Shown here piece by piece: positions 17,321 through 25,640 of a stretch of DNA of 64,000 nt (the first letter of the stretch is position 1; every line of letters begins with the position of its first letter). The notes under the pieces were generated by a model, which did no database searches, had not been told where the DNA came from, and saw nothing but the letters and a program-made list of their open reading frames with translations. The DNA is taken from the NCBI RefSeq assembly GCF_047302405.1, contig NZ_CP154853.1, positions 1,488,001 through 1,552,000 of the forward strand, written 5' to 3'. Position numbers and translations under genes: made by a program. This DNA comes from Alkalihalobacillus sp047302405. GTDB taxonomy: Bacteria; Bacillota; Bacilli; Bacillales; Bacillaceae_D.

Positions 17321-17372
17321 AAGTGGTTTTGTCCCAGTCCCATTTTTTAGACTAGTCGCATCGATTGTTTAT

Positions 17373-17621
17373 CTATTCAAATTTAAGTGGGTCACCTTCA
17401 AAGGATTCATCCGCTACTTTAATTGAATCTGTCGGACAGCCTTCTAAAGCATCGATCATATCTTCTTCTAATTCGTCAGGAACTTCTGTTACCCCTTTGT
17501 TATCATCCAAAATAACAAAAGCAATCCCTTCATCATCGTAATCATAAATATCAGGGGCTGCAGCACCACATGCTCCACAAGCGATGCATGTATCTTGATC
17601 AACAATTGTAAATTTAGCCAT
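17373..17621 (-). CDS. fer: [4Fe-4S] ferredoxin
   Basis: Small acidic electron carrier, 82 aa. One cluster is bound by three Cys in CIACGAC (residues 12, 15, 18) and a fourth in EGCPTDSI (about 62). This matches the single-cluster Bacillus ferredoxin. GGAGGG precedes the ATG. The position between serA and ypbB is the same as in B. subtilis. It ends at a bidirectional terminator. Confidence 0.95.
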   Translation of the reverse strand: MAKFTIVDQDTCIACGACGAAAPDIYDYDDEGIAFVILDDNKGVTEVPDELEEDMIDALEGCPTDSIKVADESFEGDPLKFE

Positions 17622-17906
17622 TAGGTAAAACCCTCCATTTTATTATCAATAATCAGTCTCTCTAAAGGGTATGACATTTTTCTTAAAGTACAATGTCTTC
17701 TGAAGTAGACTGTTTTTTTGTCTTCATCTATTTTAAAGCCAAATGTAAAACTTTTCAACAGCTTGATCTCACAAAAGAAAATATTCTCATGAAACAGACT
17801 CAATAAGTCGAGCGAAATTTCAACATTTTTTTACGAAATAGGACGTTTTTCTCAGGTTTCTTTGATAAAATAAGAGCAAGTTCATATGACTAGGAGGGGT
17901 TATGCC

Positions 17907-18977
17907 ATGGTCAAATCGTCTGCATTGATTTCCTTAATCGTATTTTGGAAATGTCAAGGTCAAAGAAGTGTAATGGGTATATACCATATCCTCCAAGGAA
18001 AAAAATCAGCTCAAACAATCCAAGATGTTCATATTTTTAAAGTACAACGTTTTTTTGGCATCTTATCTTTTTTATCCAAACAACAATTTGAGACGATAAC
18101 CACTACTTTAATAAAGGAAGGTTATATTATAGAAAATGATAACCAGACAATGGTTGTGACAAAAAAAGGAAAAGAATGGATTGAACGAGAGCAAAAAAAT
18201 AGTTCATTTTTATCGGATTATCATGGCTGGACTTATTATCAGATCGATCGACTCTTTTGGCTGAGACTTATTTTATTTAGTCAATCATTAACATCGCTTA
18301 AAAGTAGATCCCCTTTTGTGCCGGTCGTTTCAGATTGGGCTGTGCAAACCTTTGTTAAAAAGCGAATAATCTCTCTTAAACGGCCATTAGACAACATCTT
18401 GCAAGAGCTTTATCAAGAACTTTTTGCGATTTTACAAACATGCTCAAATGATCAAGCGAGCCTATTTGTACTACAAATAACAAGTGCAGAGAAGATTGGT
18501 TATACATTAAATCAAGCTGCCGAGTTTTTATTAATAGATAGTGAAGAGGCAAGGCTGCTTCATTTAGCATCCCTTCATAAAATATTAACCGTCCTAACAG
18601 AACAAAACGATTCGATTCGATTCCCTTTACTAGCTTCTTTGATTGCTGATCAAAATCAGGACAACCACTTAACAAGCTCTACGAAAAAAACGAAGGAATG
18701 GCTAGAAATGGGCTTTACGATCAATGAAATTAGTAAAAGAAGACAATTAAAAGTAACAACGATACAAGATCATATTGTCGAACTTGCTCATATTGAAGAG
18801 CGGTTTTCGGTTCAAGCTTTTATAAATGAACAAAATTGGAACTTAATCAATGAAGCAATCAATGAAACATCTTCCATAAAATTGAAAGAAATCAAAAGGA
18901 AACTTCCTGATACTATTGATTATTTTATGATTCGTTTAGTTTTAGCACGAAGGGAACGAGAGCATGAATTTAGTTGA
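17907..18977 (+). CDS. ypbB: YpbB family protein, helix-turn-helix partner of RecQ
   Basis: Conserved Bacillus protein of 356 aa, recognised by size, position and coupling to the RecQ gene. The C-terminal part (about 235-300) contains TKEWLEMGFTINEISKRR, a helix-turn-helix as in RQC-linked regulators. The N-terminal region has no catalytic motif. The start is ATG 17907, 7 nt after AGGAGGGG; the frame is open to 17886. The last 14 nt overlap recQ, implying translational coupling. Exact function is unknown; a DNA-binding accessory role for the helicase is plausible. Confidence 0.85.
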   Translation: MVKSSALISLIVFWKCQGQRSVMGIYHILQGKKSAQTIQDVHIFKVQRFFGILSFLSKQQFETITTTLIKEGYIIENDNQTMVVTKKGKEWIEREQKNSSFLSDYHGWTYYQIDRLFWLRLILFSQSLTSLKSRSPFVPVVSDWAVQTFVKKRIISLKRPLDNILQELYQELFAILQTCSNDQASLFVLQITSAEKIGYTLNQAAEFLLIDSEEARLLHLASLHKILTVLTEQNDSIRFPLLASLIADQNQDNHLTSSTKKTKEWLEMGFTINEISKRRQLKVTTIQDHIVELAHIEERFSVQAFINEQNWNLINEAINETSSIKLKEIKRKLPDTIDYFMIRLVLARREREHEFS

Positions 18978-20469
18978 TTCTTTAAAAAAATGGTTCGGCT
19001 ATGATAGCTTTAGACCGGGTCAAAAGGAAATCATTGAAACGGTTTTAAGCAAACAAGATGTCATCGCAATGTTACCAACGGGAGCGGGTAAATCGATTTG
19101 CTATCAGTTACCTGCATTATTAAACAAAGGAACAACGATTATCGTATCGCCCCTTTTATCATTGATGGAGGATCAAGTTCAGCAATTGAAAAAAAATGGG
19201 ATTAAAAAGGTTGTTGCGATTAATAGCTTTTTATCTTTTGCGGAAAAAAAACACCTGATCGAACATCTTCCTGACTATAAAATGATTTATTTAGCTCCGG
19301 AAATGCTTCGAAATAAAGCGATTATGAACCAATTAAAGCAAATGAAGATCGATTTATTTGTTATTGATGAAGCTCATTGCATTTCACAGTGGGGGCACGA
19401 CTTTAGACCTGACTATATTCGTTTACAAGACGTAAGAAAGGCCCTTCATTATCCGCCAACATTAGCGATTACCGCTACTGCTACAATGGAAATTAGAAAT
19501 GATATCAAACAGTTATTAGCTTTGACGGACGTTACAGAACATATCCATTCGGTTGAACGAGCAAATATCGCTTTTCGGGTCGAGAAATTTTTGCATACGG
19601 ATGATAAGCTGAAACGATTATTGGAGTTAGTCGAACGTTTAGAAGGACCAGGAATGATTTATTTTTCAAGTCGTCTATGGACGGAGAAGGTCAGTTATTT
19701 ATTAAAGCAACAACATCAAAAAGTGAGTCATTATCATGGTGGAATGTCTAATGAGGAAAGGTTATTAATACAGCAGCAGTTTTTGAATGGACAATTATCA
19801 CTTATTTGTTGTACAAGTGCTTTTGGAATGGGAATTAATAAAAAGGATATTCGTTATATTATTCATTTTCATTACCCGACGGAACTGGAGTCTTATTTAC
19901 AAGAAATTGGCCGAGCTGGTAGAGACGGGAAAGCTAGCATTGCCTATTTATTAGCGAGTTCTGAAGACCATCAATTAGCAAACAATTTAATTACGCTAGA
20001 ACAGTTACATCCTGAGCAGATAGAAGGGATTATTAAAAGCATTGCAAAATTAGAAACGCTCTCTCAAGAGCACTGGTTGAGTATACTAGCAGCATATGAA
20101 TGTTCAGAAACAAGTGGAAAAATTCTTTTATACCACTTTGAAACATATCGTTTCCTTATCGAGGGAAAGGTACAAAAAATGTCTTTAAACTCTTTAAAAG
20201 AAGAAATCGTTCGGATTTTTGATTCTAGACAAAATGTAAGAAAAAATAAACTCAATACGTTTGAACGTTGGATTAACACCCAAAATTGTCGGCGGAAAGA
20301 AATGCTTGCTTTTTTTGATGAGTTCCAACAAAAGAACATCGATTACTGTTGTGACAGATGTGGGTTTGAACAAGAGCACTATTTTTTTAAAGAGCAACCG
20401 CAATCACAAGAAGAGTCGTTTAAGTGGGAAACGGAATTAGCTCAAAAACTATTACAAGTAGGTTTATAA
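18964..20469 (+). CDS. recS: RecQ-family ATP-dependent DNA helicase (RecS type)
   Basis: 3'-5' DNA helicase of 501 aa, the short form lacking an HRDC domain. Motif 0 includes FGYDSFRPGQKEII; Walker A is LPTGAGKSICYQ; motif II is VIDEAHCISQWGHDFR; motif III is AITATAT; motif VI is QEIGRAGRDGK. A zinc-binding Cys cluster is visible near the end (CRRKEML and CCDRCGFEQ). It is coupled to ypbB and followed after 1 nt by ypbD. Role in recombination and fork repair. Confidence 0.95.
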   Translation: MNLVDSLKKWFGYDSFRPGQKEIIETVLSKQDVIAMLPTGAGKSICYQLPALLNKGTTIIVSPLLSLMEDQVQQLKKNGIKKVVAINSFLSFAEKKHLIEHLPDYKMIYLAPEMLRNKAIMNQLKQMKIDLFVIDEAHCISQWGHDFRPDYIRLQDVRKALHYPPTLAITATATMEIRNDIKQLLALTDVTEHIHSVERANIAFRVEKFLHTDDKLKRLLELVERLEGPGMIYFSSRLWTEKVSYLLKQQHQKVSHYHGGMSNEERLLIQQQFLNGQLSLICCTSAFGMGINKKDIRYIIHFHYPTELESYLQEIGRAGRDGKASIAYLLASSEDHQLANNLITLEQLHPEQIEGIIKSIAKLETLSQEHWLSILAAYECSETSGKILLYHFETYRFLIEGKVQKMSLNSLKEEIVRIFDSRQNVRKNKLNTFERWINTQNCRRKEMLAFFDEFQQKNIDYCCDRCGFEQEHYFFKEQPQSQEESFKWETELAQKLLQVGL

Positions 20470-20470
20470 A

Positions 20471-21058
20471 ATGGAGAAACAAGCGGTAACAGTTAAAGAT
20501 TTAACGGTAAGAGAAATTGTTGTAAGTGTTTATTTAACCCAATTGTTTCTTTTTTTCCTTGCAATTGTTCTTAGTTTTCTCTTATTTAATCAGTTTTCAG
20601 ACTGGCTTTTATTGTTTAAGTGGGATATAAAAGCGATTTTTGGTCTGGGTTTGATTGTGGTTATTATTGCTGTCATTTTAAATGTTGGTCTAACGTTTCT
20701 TTTTAGTAAAGAAGCAATGGATGACGGTGGAATTAATGAAAAGTTGTTTAAAGGCATATCTGTTCCACAAATGATTGTTTTATGTTTAGTGATTTCATTA
20801 GCAGAAGAGTTGTTTTTTAGAGGGGTGATCCAAACGACTTTTGGATTAGTCGTGGCTAGTCTTGTATTTGCAGGTTTACATTTTCGTTATTTAGGAAAAC
20901 CTGTCTTATTTTTGGGAGTCGTTGTACTTAGTTTTTTAATTGGAATCGTTTATATGTGGACAGGTAATTTGTGGGTGACGATTTTTATTCATTTTTTAAT
21001 TGATTTAGTGTTAGGTTTGATCATCAAATTTGAGCTAATAAAAGGGGGAACATCATAA
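20471..21058 (+). CDS. ypbD: CPBP-family intramembrane metalloprotease
   Basis: Membrane protein of 195 aa with about 5 helices. The CPBP (Abi) motifs are present: EELFFRGVIQ (EExxxR), the FAGLHF His motif, and the final HFLIDLVLG. Family members are prenyl endopeptidase-like membrane proteases; the B. subtilis homologue has no firm substrate. It follows recQ directly and ends one nucleotide into the next gene, so it belongs to the same operon. Confidence 0.88.
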   Translation: MEKQAVTVKDLTVREIVVSVYLTQLFLFFLAIVLSFLLFNQFSDWLLLFKWDIKAIFGLGLIVVIIAVILNVGLTFLFSKEAMDDGGINEKLFKGISVPQMIVLCLVISLAEELFFRGVIQTTFGLVVASLVFAGLHFRYLGKPVLFLGVVVLSFLIGIVYMWTGNLWVTIFIHFLIDLVLGLIIKFELIKGGTS

Positions 21059-21330
21059 TGGAAAAGTCACGTGCGGCTCGTAAATATGTAGGTCAATTAT
21101 CGGAAGAAGAACTAGAAGTGGAGTATGAATACAATGTTGAGCTAATAGAAGAACCCAAAGAGCTCCCACCACGTAGCAATAAACATCAGAAAAAAAGAGT
21201 AGTGAGAAAACGAAAAATGAGTTTTCGACTATTATTGGTGCGTGTTTTATTACTGTTGTTTATTTTATTAATTGCGTCTGTTTTAATATATCCATCATGG
21301 TTTGAACAACTTTTTAGTGGCTTGTTCTAA
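21058..21330 (+). CDS. Small single-pass membrane protein in the ypbE position
   Basis: 90 aa. The N-terminal half is charged (acidic to about residue 35, then the basic KKRVVRKRKM), followed by one membrane helix (about 58-78) and a short tail. This is where B. subtilis has ypbE, whose product is longer and ends in a LysM domain. No LysM is present here, so it may be a shortened form or an unrelated small protein. Its ATG overlaps the ypbD stop by one base. Confidence 0.7.
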   Translation: MEKSRAARKYVGQLSEEELEVEYEYNVELIEEPKELPPRSNKHQKKRVVRKRKMSFRLLLVRVLLLLFILLIASVLIYPSWFEQLFSGLF

Positions 21331-21373
21331 AAGGGTTCGTCCTCTCATATTTTCAAATAGGGAGGGCTTTATT

Positions 21374-21820
21374 ATGAAAAGGAATTCTACAAGTTCTGAA
21401 GTGCCTGCTTTTTTTGACGAGATGTTACAAGAATTAATAAAAAGGAAGCAAAAGCTTGATAAAATGGAGAAATCACTTAAAATGTGGTCGATATTTGTTT
21501 TGAGTGCATTAGCGATTATTTCGGTGATTTCCCTTTATTCTTTTCTGTTTGGACGTTTAAGAACGGGGTTTTCTTATCATCAATTATTACAGATGGACTC
21601 ATCAACGATCTTTTTGATTCTTTTACTTGTAACGGGAATTTTTCAAGTGAGGTATTTTCAAAAAAAGGAGAAAAAAGCTGAAAAAGAATTTGAAGAGCTT
21701 CGTTTTGAAATGATTGACAGAAGTCCAGAGATTTGGAACGATGATATTCAATGGAAAAAAAGGCATCGTTTTTTTAAGACAATTGAAAAAAGGCATGATA
21801 TTAACCTTTTTTATAAGTAA
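21374..21820 (+). CDS. ypbF: YpbF family membrane protein (DUF2663)
   Basis: 148 aa with two membrane segments (about 38-62 and 80-100), a charged N-terminus and a C-terminal KK-rich tail. Recognised as YpbF by topology and locus. The start is ATG 21374 after GGGAGGG; the frame is open back to 21302. Function unknown. Confidence 0.82.
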   Translation: MKRNSTSSEVPAFFDEMLQELIKRKQKLDKMEKSLKMWSIFVLSALAIISVISLYSFLFGRLRTGFSYHQLLQMDSSTIFLILLLVTGIFQVRYFQKKEKKAEKEFEELRFEMIDRSPEIWNDDIQWKKRHRFFKTIEKRHDINLFYK

Positions 21821-21850
21821 AAGCATCTTCTACATGAATAGAAGATGCTT
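21821..21850 (+). terminator. Hairpin directly after ypbF
   Basis: AAGCATCTTCTA (21821-21832) pairs perfectly with TAGAAGATGCTT (21839-21850). Only a weak T-tail follows, but the position suggests transcript end. Confidence 0.6.
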
Positions 21851-21935
21851 TCTATCATTGTAAAAGAAATTGGCTGGACGAGTGGACGTTGTTAAAGTGG
21901 ATAAATGATCAAGCGACTAGGAAGCGGATAAAACA

Positions 21936-22157
21936 TTAAGCACTTAAATGGCGAATTCCAAAAAAGAGATTTGTATCGCGGCGATAAAGTTTGCCACAAA
22001 TCATAATAAAATCTTCATTAAAATCTTGAATTTGACCGAATGCAATTGTTTCGCTGTTTTTTGAACAGTATACTTCAATCGGTAGACCAAATTGTTGACT
22101 AAAGATTAAATCAGCATTTGTACTCAAAGATTTATCCGTTAACTTTAATAAGTTCAT
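21936..22157 (-). CDS. Small conserved-looking hypothetical protein, 73 aa
   Basis: Not recognised. The start is ATG 22157 behind GGAGGG. The sequence is short beta-rich, with IEVYCSKNSETIAFGQIQ and FIMICGKLYRRDT, a pattern seen in small SH3- or Sm-like Bacillus proteins. No signal peptide. A cre-like site lies about 70 bp upstream. Stands alone between ypbF and a small membrane gene. Confidence 0.65.
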   Translation of the reverse strand: MNLLKLTDKSLSTNADLIFSQQFGLPIEVYCSKNSETIAFGQIQDFNEDFIMICGKLYRRDTNLFFGIRHLSA

Positions 22158-22224
22158 TTTGTATCCCTCCATCCTGTTTTTTTATACAAGTAACGATGAA
22201 CATTTAAACAAATCATACTCACTT

Positions 22225-22240
22225 TTGAAAGCGTTTTCTA
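22225..22240. promoter_or_regulatory. Candidate CcpA (cre) site
   Basis: TTGAAAGCGTTTTCTA matches the cre consensus WTGNAARCGNWWWCAW with one mismatch. It is upstream of the minus-strand gene at 21936-22157, in an AT-rich intergenic region. Confidence 0.45.
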
Positions 22241-22477
22241 ACCTTCTTAAATTTTAGTATACGTCTTTTATTTTGATTTTTCAATTAATTTGTTGGATTT
22301 TCTAACCTTTTTTAATTTTGTTATTTTTACATAAAAATGAGAATCGACTGTCCATTCATAAGGAAGGAATAAAAGCTTGTTTTAAAAATTGTCACATTTT
22401 GACGGCCGCTTGTCACAATGAACATGCTATAATTTTTTATAGAAAAGCTATTTTTAATAGATAGGGAGTGTTGATTC

Positions 22478-22585
22478 ATGACATTAGTTCAACTTACAGC
22501 AGTGTTAGGAATCGGTTTGTTGGCAATGGTTGTAGCAGTTGCAATGGCCTACTATATGTTAAAACTTTCTCAGTTAACAGATTAA
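22478..22585 (+). CDS. Very small single-pass membrane protein, 35 aa
   Basis: The frame MTLVQLTAVLGIG... runs to TAA at 22583 and is almost wholly one hydrophobic helix, with a polar end KLSQLTD. It has GGGAGTG about 8 nt before the ATG, an extended -10 TGCTATAAT about 50 nt upstream, and a good terminator 15 nt downstream: a complete transcription unit. Function unknown. Confidence 0.72.
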   Translation: MTLVQLTAVLGIGLLAMVVAVAMAYYMLKLSQLTD

Positions 22586-22599
22586 TAATGTAATGAATC

Positions 22600-22631
22600 A
22601 AGCTGGTATCCTATCGGGTGTCAGCTTTTTT
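22600..22631 (+). terminator. Terminator of the 35-aa protein gene
   Basis: AAGCTGGTATCC pairs with GGGTGTCAGCTT (G-U pairs inside) around TATC, then a run of T. Confidence 0.8.
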
Positions 22632-22743
22632 ACGTTTGATTAAAGATACAAAACTGTTCGTTGTTTCATTTTTCGAAAAATATCGTTTTCTTTTTGAAGT
22701 TAGAAGAGTAAAATAAAAGAAAAAGAGTTTAGAAGGTGCTAAA

Positions 22744-23946
22744 ATGATTGAACGAGTATTAGCTTATTTAGAACAACATGAAGAAGAAATGATTGAAATT
22801 CGTCGAGAGCTTCATCAATATCCAGAGCTGTCCTTTGAAGAGGTCGAGACACCGAAGAAAATTGCTACATATTTAAAAGATATAGGTGTGGAAGTAAAAA
22901 CAGGTGTTGGTGGCCGTGGGGTTGTTGGCTATATTCGGGGGGCAAAGCCAGGTAAAACGGTTGCTCTTCGTGCTGATTTTGATGCATTGCCGATCCAAGA
23001 GGAGACAGGTCTATCTTTTGCCTCTAAAACCCCAGGTGTAATGCATGCTTGTGGTCACGATGGACATACAGCAAGCCTTTTATTGGTCGCAAAAGCATTG
23101 ATGAAATACAGAGATGAATTGGAAGGAACGATCGTCTTGATTCATCAGTTTGCGGAGGAAATAGCACCAGGTGGAGCGATTCAAATGATTGAGGATGGTT
23201 GTTTAGAAGGTGTTGATGTTATTTATGGTACTCATTTATGGTCACCTTTTGAAGTTGGTGAAATAGGTTATATCGAAGGTCCAGCGATGGCTGCTGCCGA
23301 TCGTTTTGAAATCGTCATTCAAGGAAAAGGTGGACATGGAGCCGCTCCACATGAAACGGTGGATTCGATTACAGTTGCCAGCTCTGTTGTGCAAACATTG
23401 CAACAAATTGTGAGCCGAAATGTTGATCCGTTAAAGTCGGCGGTTGTTACGGTCGCTTCGTTTCACGCTGGTGAGTCTTTTAATGTCATTTCTGATACGG
23501 CTAAATTAGTGGGAACGGTTCGTACGTTTGATTTGGATTTGCAAGATTATATTATCGAACGAATGGAGCAAGTAACTAAAGGGATTTGTGAGGCGATGGG
23601 AGCAAGCTATTCTTATTTATATAAAAAAGGGTATCCGGCACTTGTAAATGAACCTTATGAAACGAGTGAATTTGCTCGTGTCCAAACAGCTAGTTTTCCA
23701 GAACAAACGTTTTTTCAAATGGAGCCTGTAATGGGAGGGGAAGATTTTTCCTATTATTTACAACATGTTCCAGGTACATTCTTTTTTACAGGAGCAGGAA
23801 ATAAAGAAAAAGGGATTCATTATCCACACCATCATCCGAAATTTGATATTGACGAGGCTGCACTTTTAACGGCAGCTAAATTGCTAGCCTCGTCAGCCTT
23901 AGCTTATTTATCAAGAAAGAAATTAAAGGTAGATAGTACTTTATAA
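22744..23946 (+). CDS. M20-family amidohydrolase / aminoacylase
   Basis: Cytoplasmic zinc-type hydrolase of 400 aa that removes acyl groups from amino acids or cleaves small peptides. Motifs are RRELHQYPELSFEE, the metal-binding HACGHDGHTAS, EEIAPGGA, GGHGAAPHE in the lid domain, and a C-terminal EPVMGGEDFSYY and HYPHHHPKFDID. The length is typical for the HipO/AmhX/YxeP group. It is a monocistronic unit with its own terminator. The substrate cannot be read from the sequence. Confidence 0.92.
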   Translation: MIERVLAYLEQHEEEMIEIRRELHQYPELSFEEVETPKKIATYLKDIGVEVKTGVGGRGVVGYIRGAKPGKTVALRADFDALPIQEETGLSFASKTPGVMHACGHDGHTASLLLVAKALMKYRDELEGTIVLIHQFAEEIAPGGAIQMIEDGCLEGVDVIYGTHLWSPFEVGEIGYIEGPAMAAADRFEIVIQGKGGHGAAPHETVDSITVASSVVQTLQQIVSRNVDPLKSAVVTVASFHAGESFNVISDTAKLVGTVRTFDLDLQDYIIERMEQVTKGICEAMGASYSYLYKKGYPALVNEPYETSEFARVQTASFPEQTFFQMEPVMGGEDFSYYLQHVPGTFFFTGAGNKEKGIHYPHHHPKFDIDEAALLTAAKLLASSALAYLSRKKLKVDSTL

Positions 23947-23950
23947 CTAG

Positions 23951-23990
23951 AAAAGGGTAAGTCAGTAATGAGGGCTTACCCTTTTCTTTT
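23951..23990 (+). terminator. Terminator of the M20 gene
   Basis: AAAAGGGTAAG (23951-23961) pairs with CTTACCCTTTT (23975-23985), followed by CTTTT. A second short palindrome, CTCGTCAATTGACGAG with a T-tail, lies at 24081-24096 in the gap before the sigma gene. Confidence 0.82.
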
Positions 23991-24121
23991 CACATAAGAT
24001 GAATCATACGGCAGTTGAGAAGACGATGAGGTAGCGTTTTGAAATGCCTAGTTAAGGGAAACTATGTCTAGCTGCCTTGGCTCGTCAATTGACGAGTTTT
24101 CTTTGTGTTTGAACAAAAAAA

Positions 24122-24150
24122 TGAAACGTATAAGACTTATTGAGCGTTAC
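24122..24150 (+). promoter_or_regulatory. ECF-sigma autoregulatory promoter
   Basis: TGAAAC (24122-24127), 17 nt, CGTTAC (24145-24150). The AAC/CGT pair and spacing are the hallmark of Bacillus ECF sigma promoters. It lies upstream of an ECF sigma gene, suggesting positive autoregulation. Confidence 0.65.
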
Positions 24151-24218
24151 ATAAGGGAATTATCTTATTATCCTCTTCATAAATGCTCGGTCGTCGCTGT
24201 AGGAGGTCATTAGTTCTG

Positions 24219-24749
24219 ATGGAAGAAGAATGGTTAGCTCTTGCGAAAAAAGGTGATGAAGAAGCTTTTCACCACTTAATTAAAATCCATTTAAAAACCG
24301 TTGAAAAGTTTTGTTATCAACTTGGTGTGTCACACGCCCAAATAGATGATGTCACCCAAGAGGTATTTATAAAAGTGTATCGGTTTTTGCCAAAGTATAC
24401 ACATGGTAAGTTTACGACATGGTTGTATTCGTTAACTTTAAATGTGGTTCGTGATATTTATCGTCATGAACAAAGGCAAAAACGGAAAGTAAAGCAATTA
24501 AACCAAGAACAAGATTCGACTGTTTATCTAGAGAAACATTTTGATGAAGAAGCAAGGGAATTACATTATTATATTCAAGATTTAGATTCTAAGTATAAAG
24601 TTCCGATTATCTTACATTATTTTCATGATTTAAGTTATAACGAAATTGCCGATGTATTGAATGTAAGTGAAGGAGCGGTCAAATCAAGGATGTTACGTGC
24701 GAAAAAAAAATTAAAGGAAAAGTATAAAAAAGTAGGTGAACAGCTATGA
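24219..24749 (+). CDS. ECF RNA polymerase sigma factor
   Basis: Extracytoplasmic-function sigma factor of 176 aa. Region 2 includes IDDVTQEVFIKVYRFL and KFTTWLYSLTLNVVRD; region 4 includes LSYNEIADVLNVSEGAVKSR. The ATG at 24219 follows AGGAGG at 24201-24206 with a rather long gap. The 4-nt overlap with the next gene, an anti-sigma factor, and the ECF-type promoter upstream suggest a self-controlled stress operon. It does not match SigW, SigX or SigM closely enough to name. Confidence 0.88.
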   Translation: MEEEWLALAKKGDEEAFHHLIKIHLKTVEKFCYQLGVSHAQIDDVTQEVFIKVYRFLPKYTHGKFTTWLYSLTLNVVRDIYRHEQRQKRKVKQLNQEQDSTVYLEKHFDEEARELHYYIQDLDSKYKVPIILHYFHDLSYNEIADVLNVSEGAVKSRMLRAKKKLKEKYKKVGEQL

Positions 24750-25534
24750 GTTTGGAGCCTTTTGAGAAAAAGATGAAAAACTTAAAAAAACAATATGATG
24801 AGCTTCCATCTCAAAATTCAGCTGATCAAATTATGGAAAGAATAAAAAGAGAGGAAGTCGAAGAAGAACCATTACAAAGGAAAGGAAATCCATATTGGAG
24901 ATGGGCTTCTCTTTGTGCGGGAATTCTTTTGTTTCTCGGAATAGGTTATGTTTTTACTCAAATGATAAGCGATCTTCAATTATCTTCCTCTGATTCCTCT
25001 GAGAGTGCGGAATATGATATGGCTGTTGGCGAAGAAGCAGAAGAGATGGAGATTGAAATATTCCAGTCAGAATCAGATATGGAAAATAGGTCGGATGACT
25101 CATTTGAAGAACCATATAGTGAGCTTGTTGAAATTCAATCCGGACAAATGCATTTTTGGACAGAGGTTCCAGTGGCCGTTACGATGTCAGTTGAACGGGA
25201 ATATGTTTCTTTTCAGAATGCAGAAACGAATGAAAAGCCATTTCTTGTAATTGAAGAAGTGAGTGATGAGGAATCATTATCGAGATTTTTGAATGGTTTT
25301 GCTGTAAATAATCAATTAGAAGAAGTCGAAATGGAAGTCCCTCTCTATTTTTCTTCGGATCGACAATTTGAACAAATGCATTTTGAAAATGGAGACGATT
25401 TAATATATCTTATAGTGGAAAGCAAAGTAGATTATTCGATTGTGTACGTAATAATCGATTACGCAAGTACAGTACAACCCATTATCGAATATAGTCAATC
25501 GATTATTGAAAATATGAATTGGGTTGAATCATAA
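24746..25534 (+). CDS. Putative membrane anti-sigma factor
   Basis: Protein of 262 aa with a cytoplasmic N-terminal segment of about 50 residues. One membrane helix (about 52-74) has WRWASLCAGILLFLGIGYVF. A Ser/Glu-rich acidic linker follows, then an extracytoplasmic domain of about 150 residues. Its ATG overlaps the sigma stop (ATGA). Topology and location fit an anti-sigma factor that holds the sigma at the membrane. No zinc-binding anti-sigma motif is visible, so the inhibitory role is inferred from context. Confidence 0.75.
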   Translation: MSLEPFEKKMKNLKKQYDELPSQNSADQIMERIKREEVEEEPLQRKGNPYWRWASLCAGILLFLGIGYVFTQMISDLQLSSSDSSESAEYDMAVGEEAEEMEIEIFQSESDMENRSDDSFEEPYSELVEIQSGQMHFWTEVPVAVTMSVEREYVSFQNAETNEKPFLVIEEVSDEESLSRFLNGFAVNNQLEEVEMEVPLYFSSDRQFEQMHFENGDDLIYLIVESKVDYSIVYVIIDYASTVQPIIEYSQSIIENMNWVES

Positions 25535-25569
25535 TTTTCCACGAAGAATGGAATCTTATGAAAGGTAAC

Positions 25570-25612
25570 GATAAACTCCCATCTTCACGTATGTTGAGGG
25601 TGGGAGTTTATC
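25570..25612 (+). terminator. Strong hairpin between anti-sigma gene and ypbG
   Basis: GATAAACTCCCA (25570-25581) pairs perfectly with TGGGAGTTTATC (25601-25612). No T-run, so it could be an attenuator or mRNA-stabilising hairpin rather than a full terminator. Confidence 0.5.
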
Positions 25613-25640
25613 ATGCCAATCGTATTAGGAGGAGAATTAG

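Noticed and set aside
17621..17803. 60-aa minus-strand frame upstream of fer
   Set aside because: It covers the fer ribosome binding site and leader and has no start signal of its own.
24219..24749. Naming the ECF sigma factor SigW because prsW is in the window
   Set aside because: Its sequence is not close to SigW and it is not followed by an rsiW-like gene; prsW position is conserved in Bacilli regardless.
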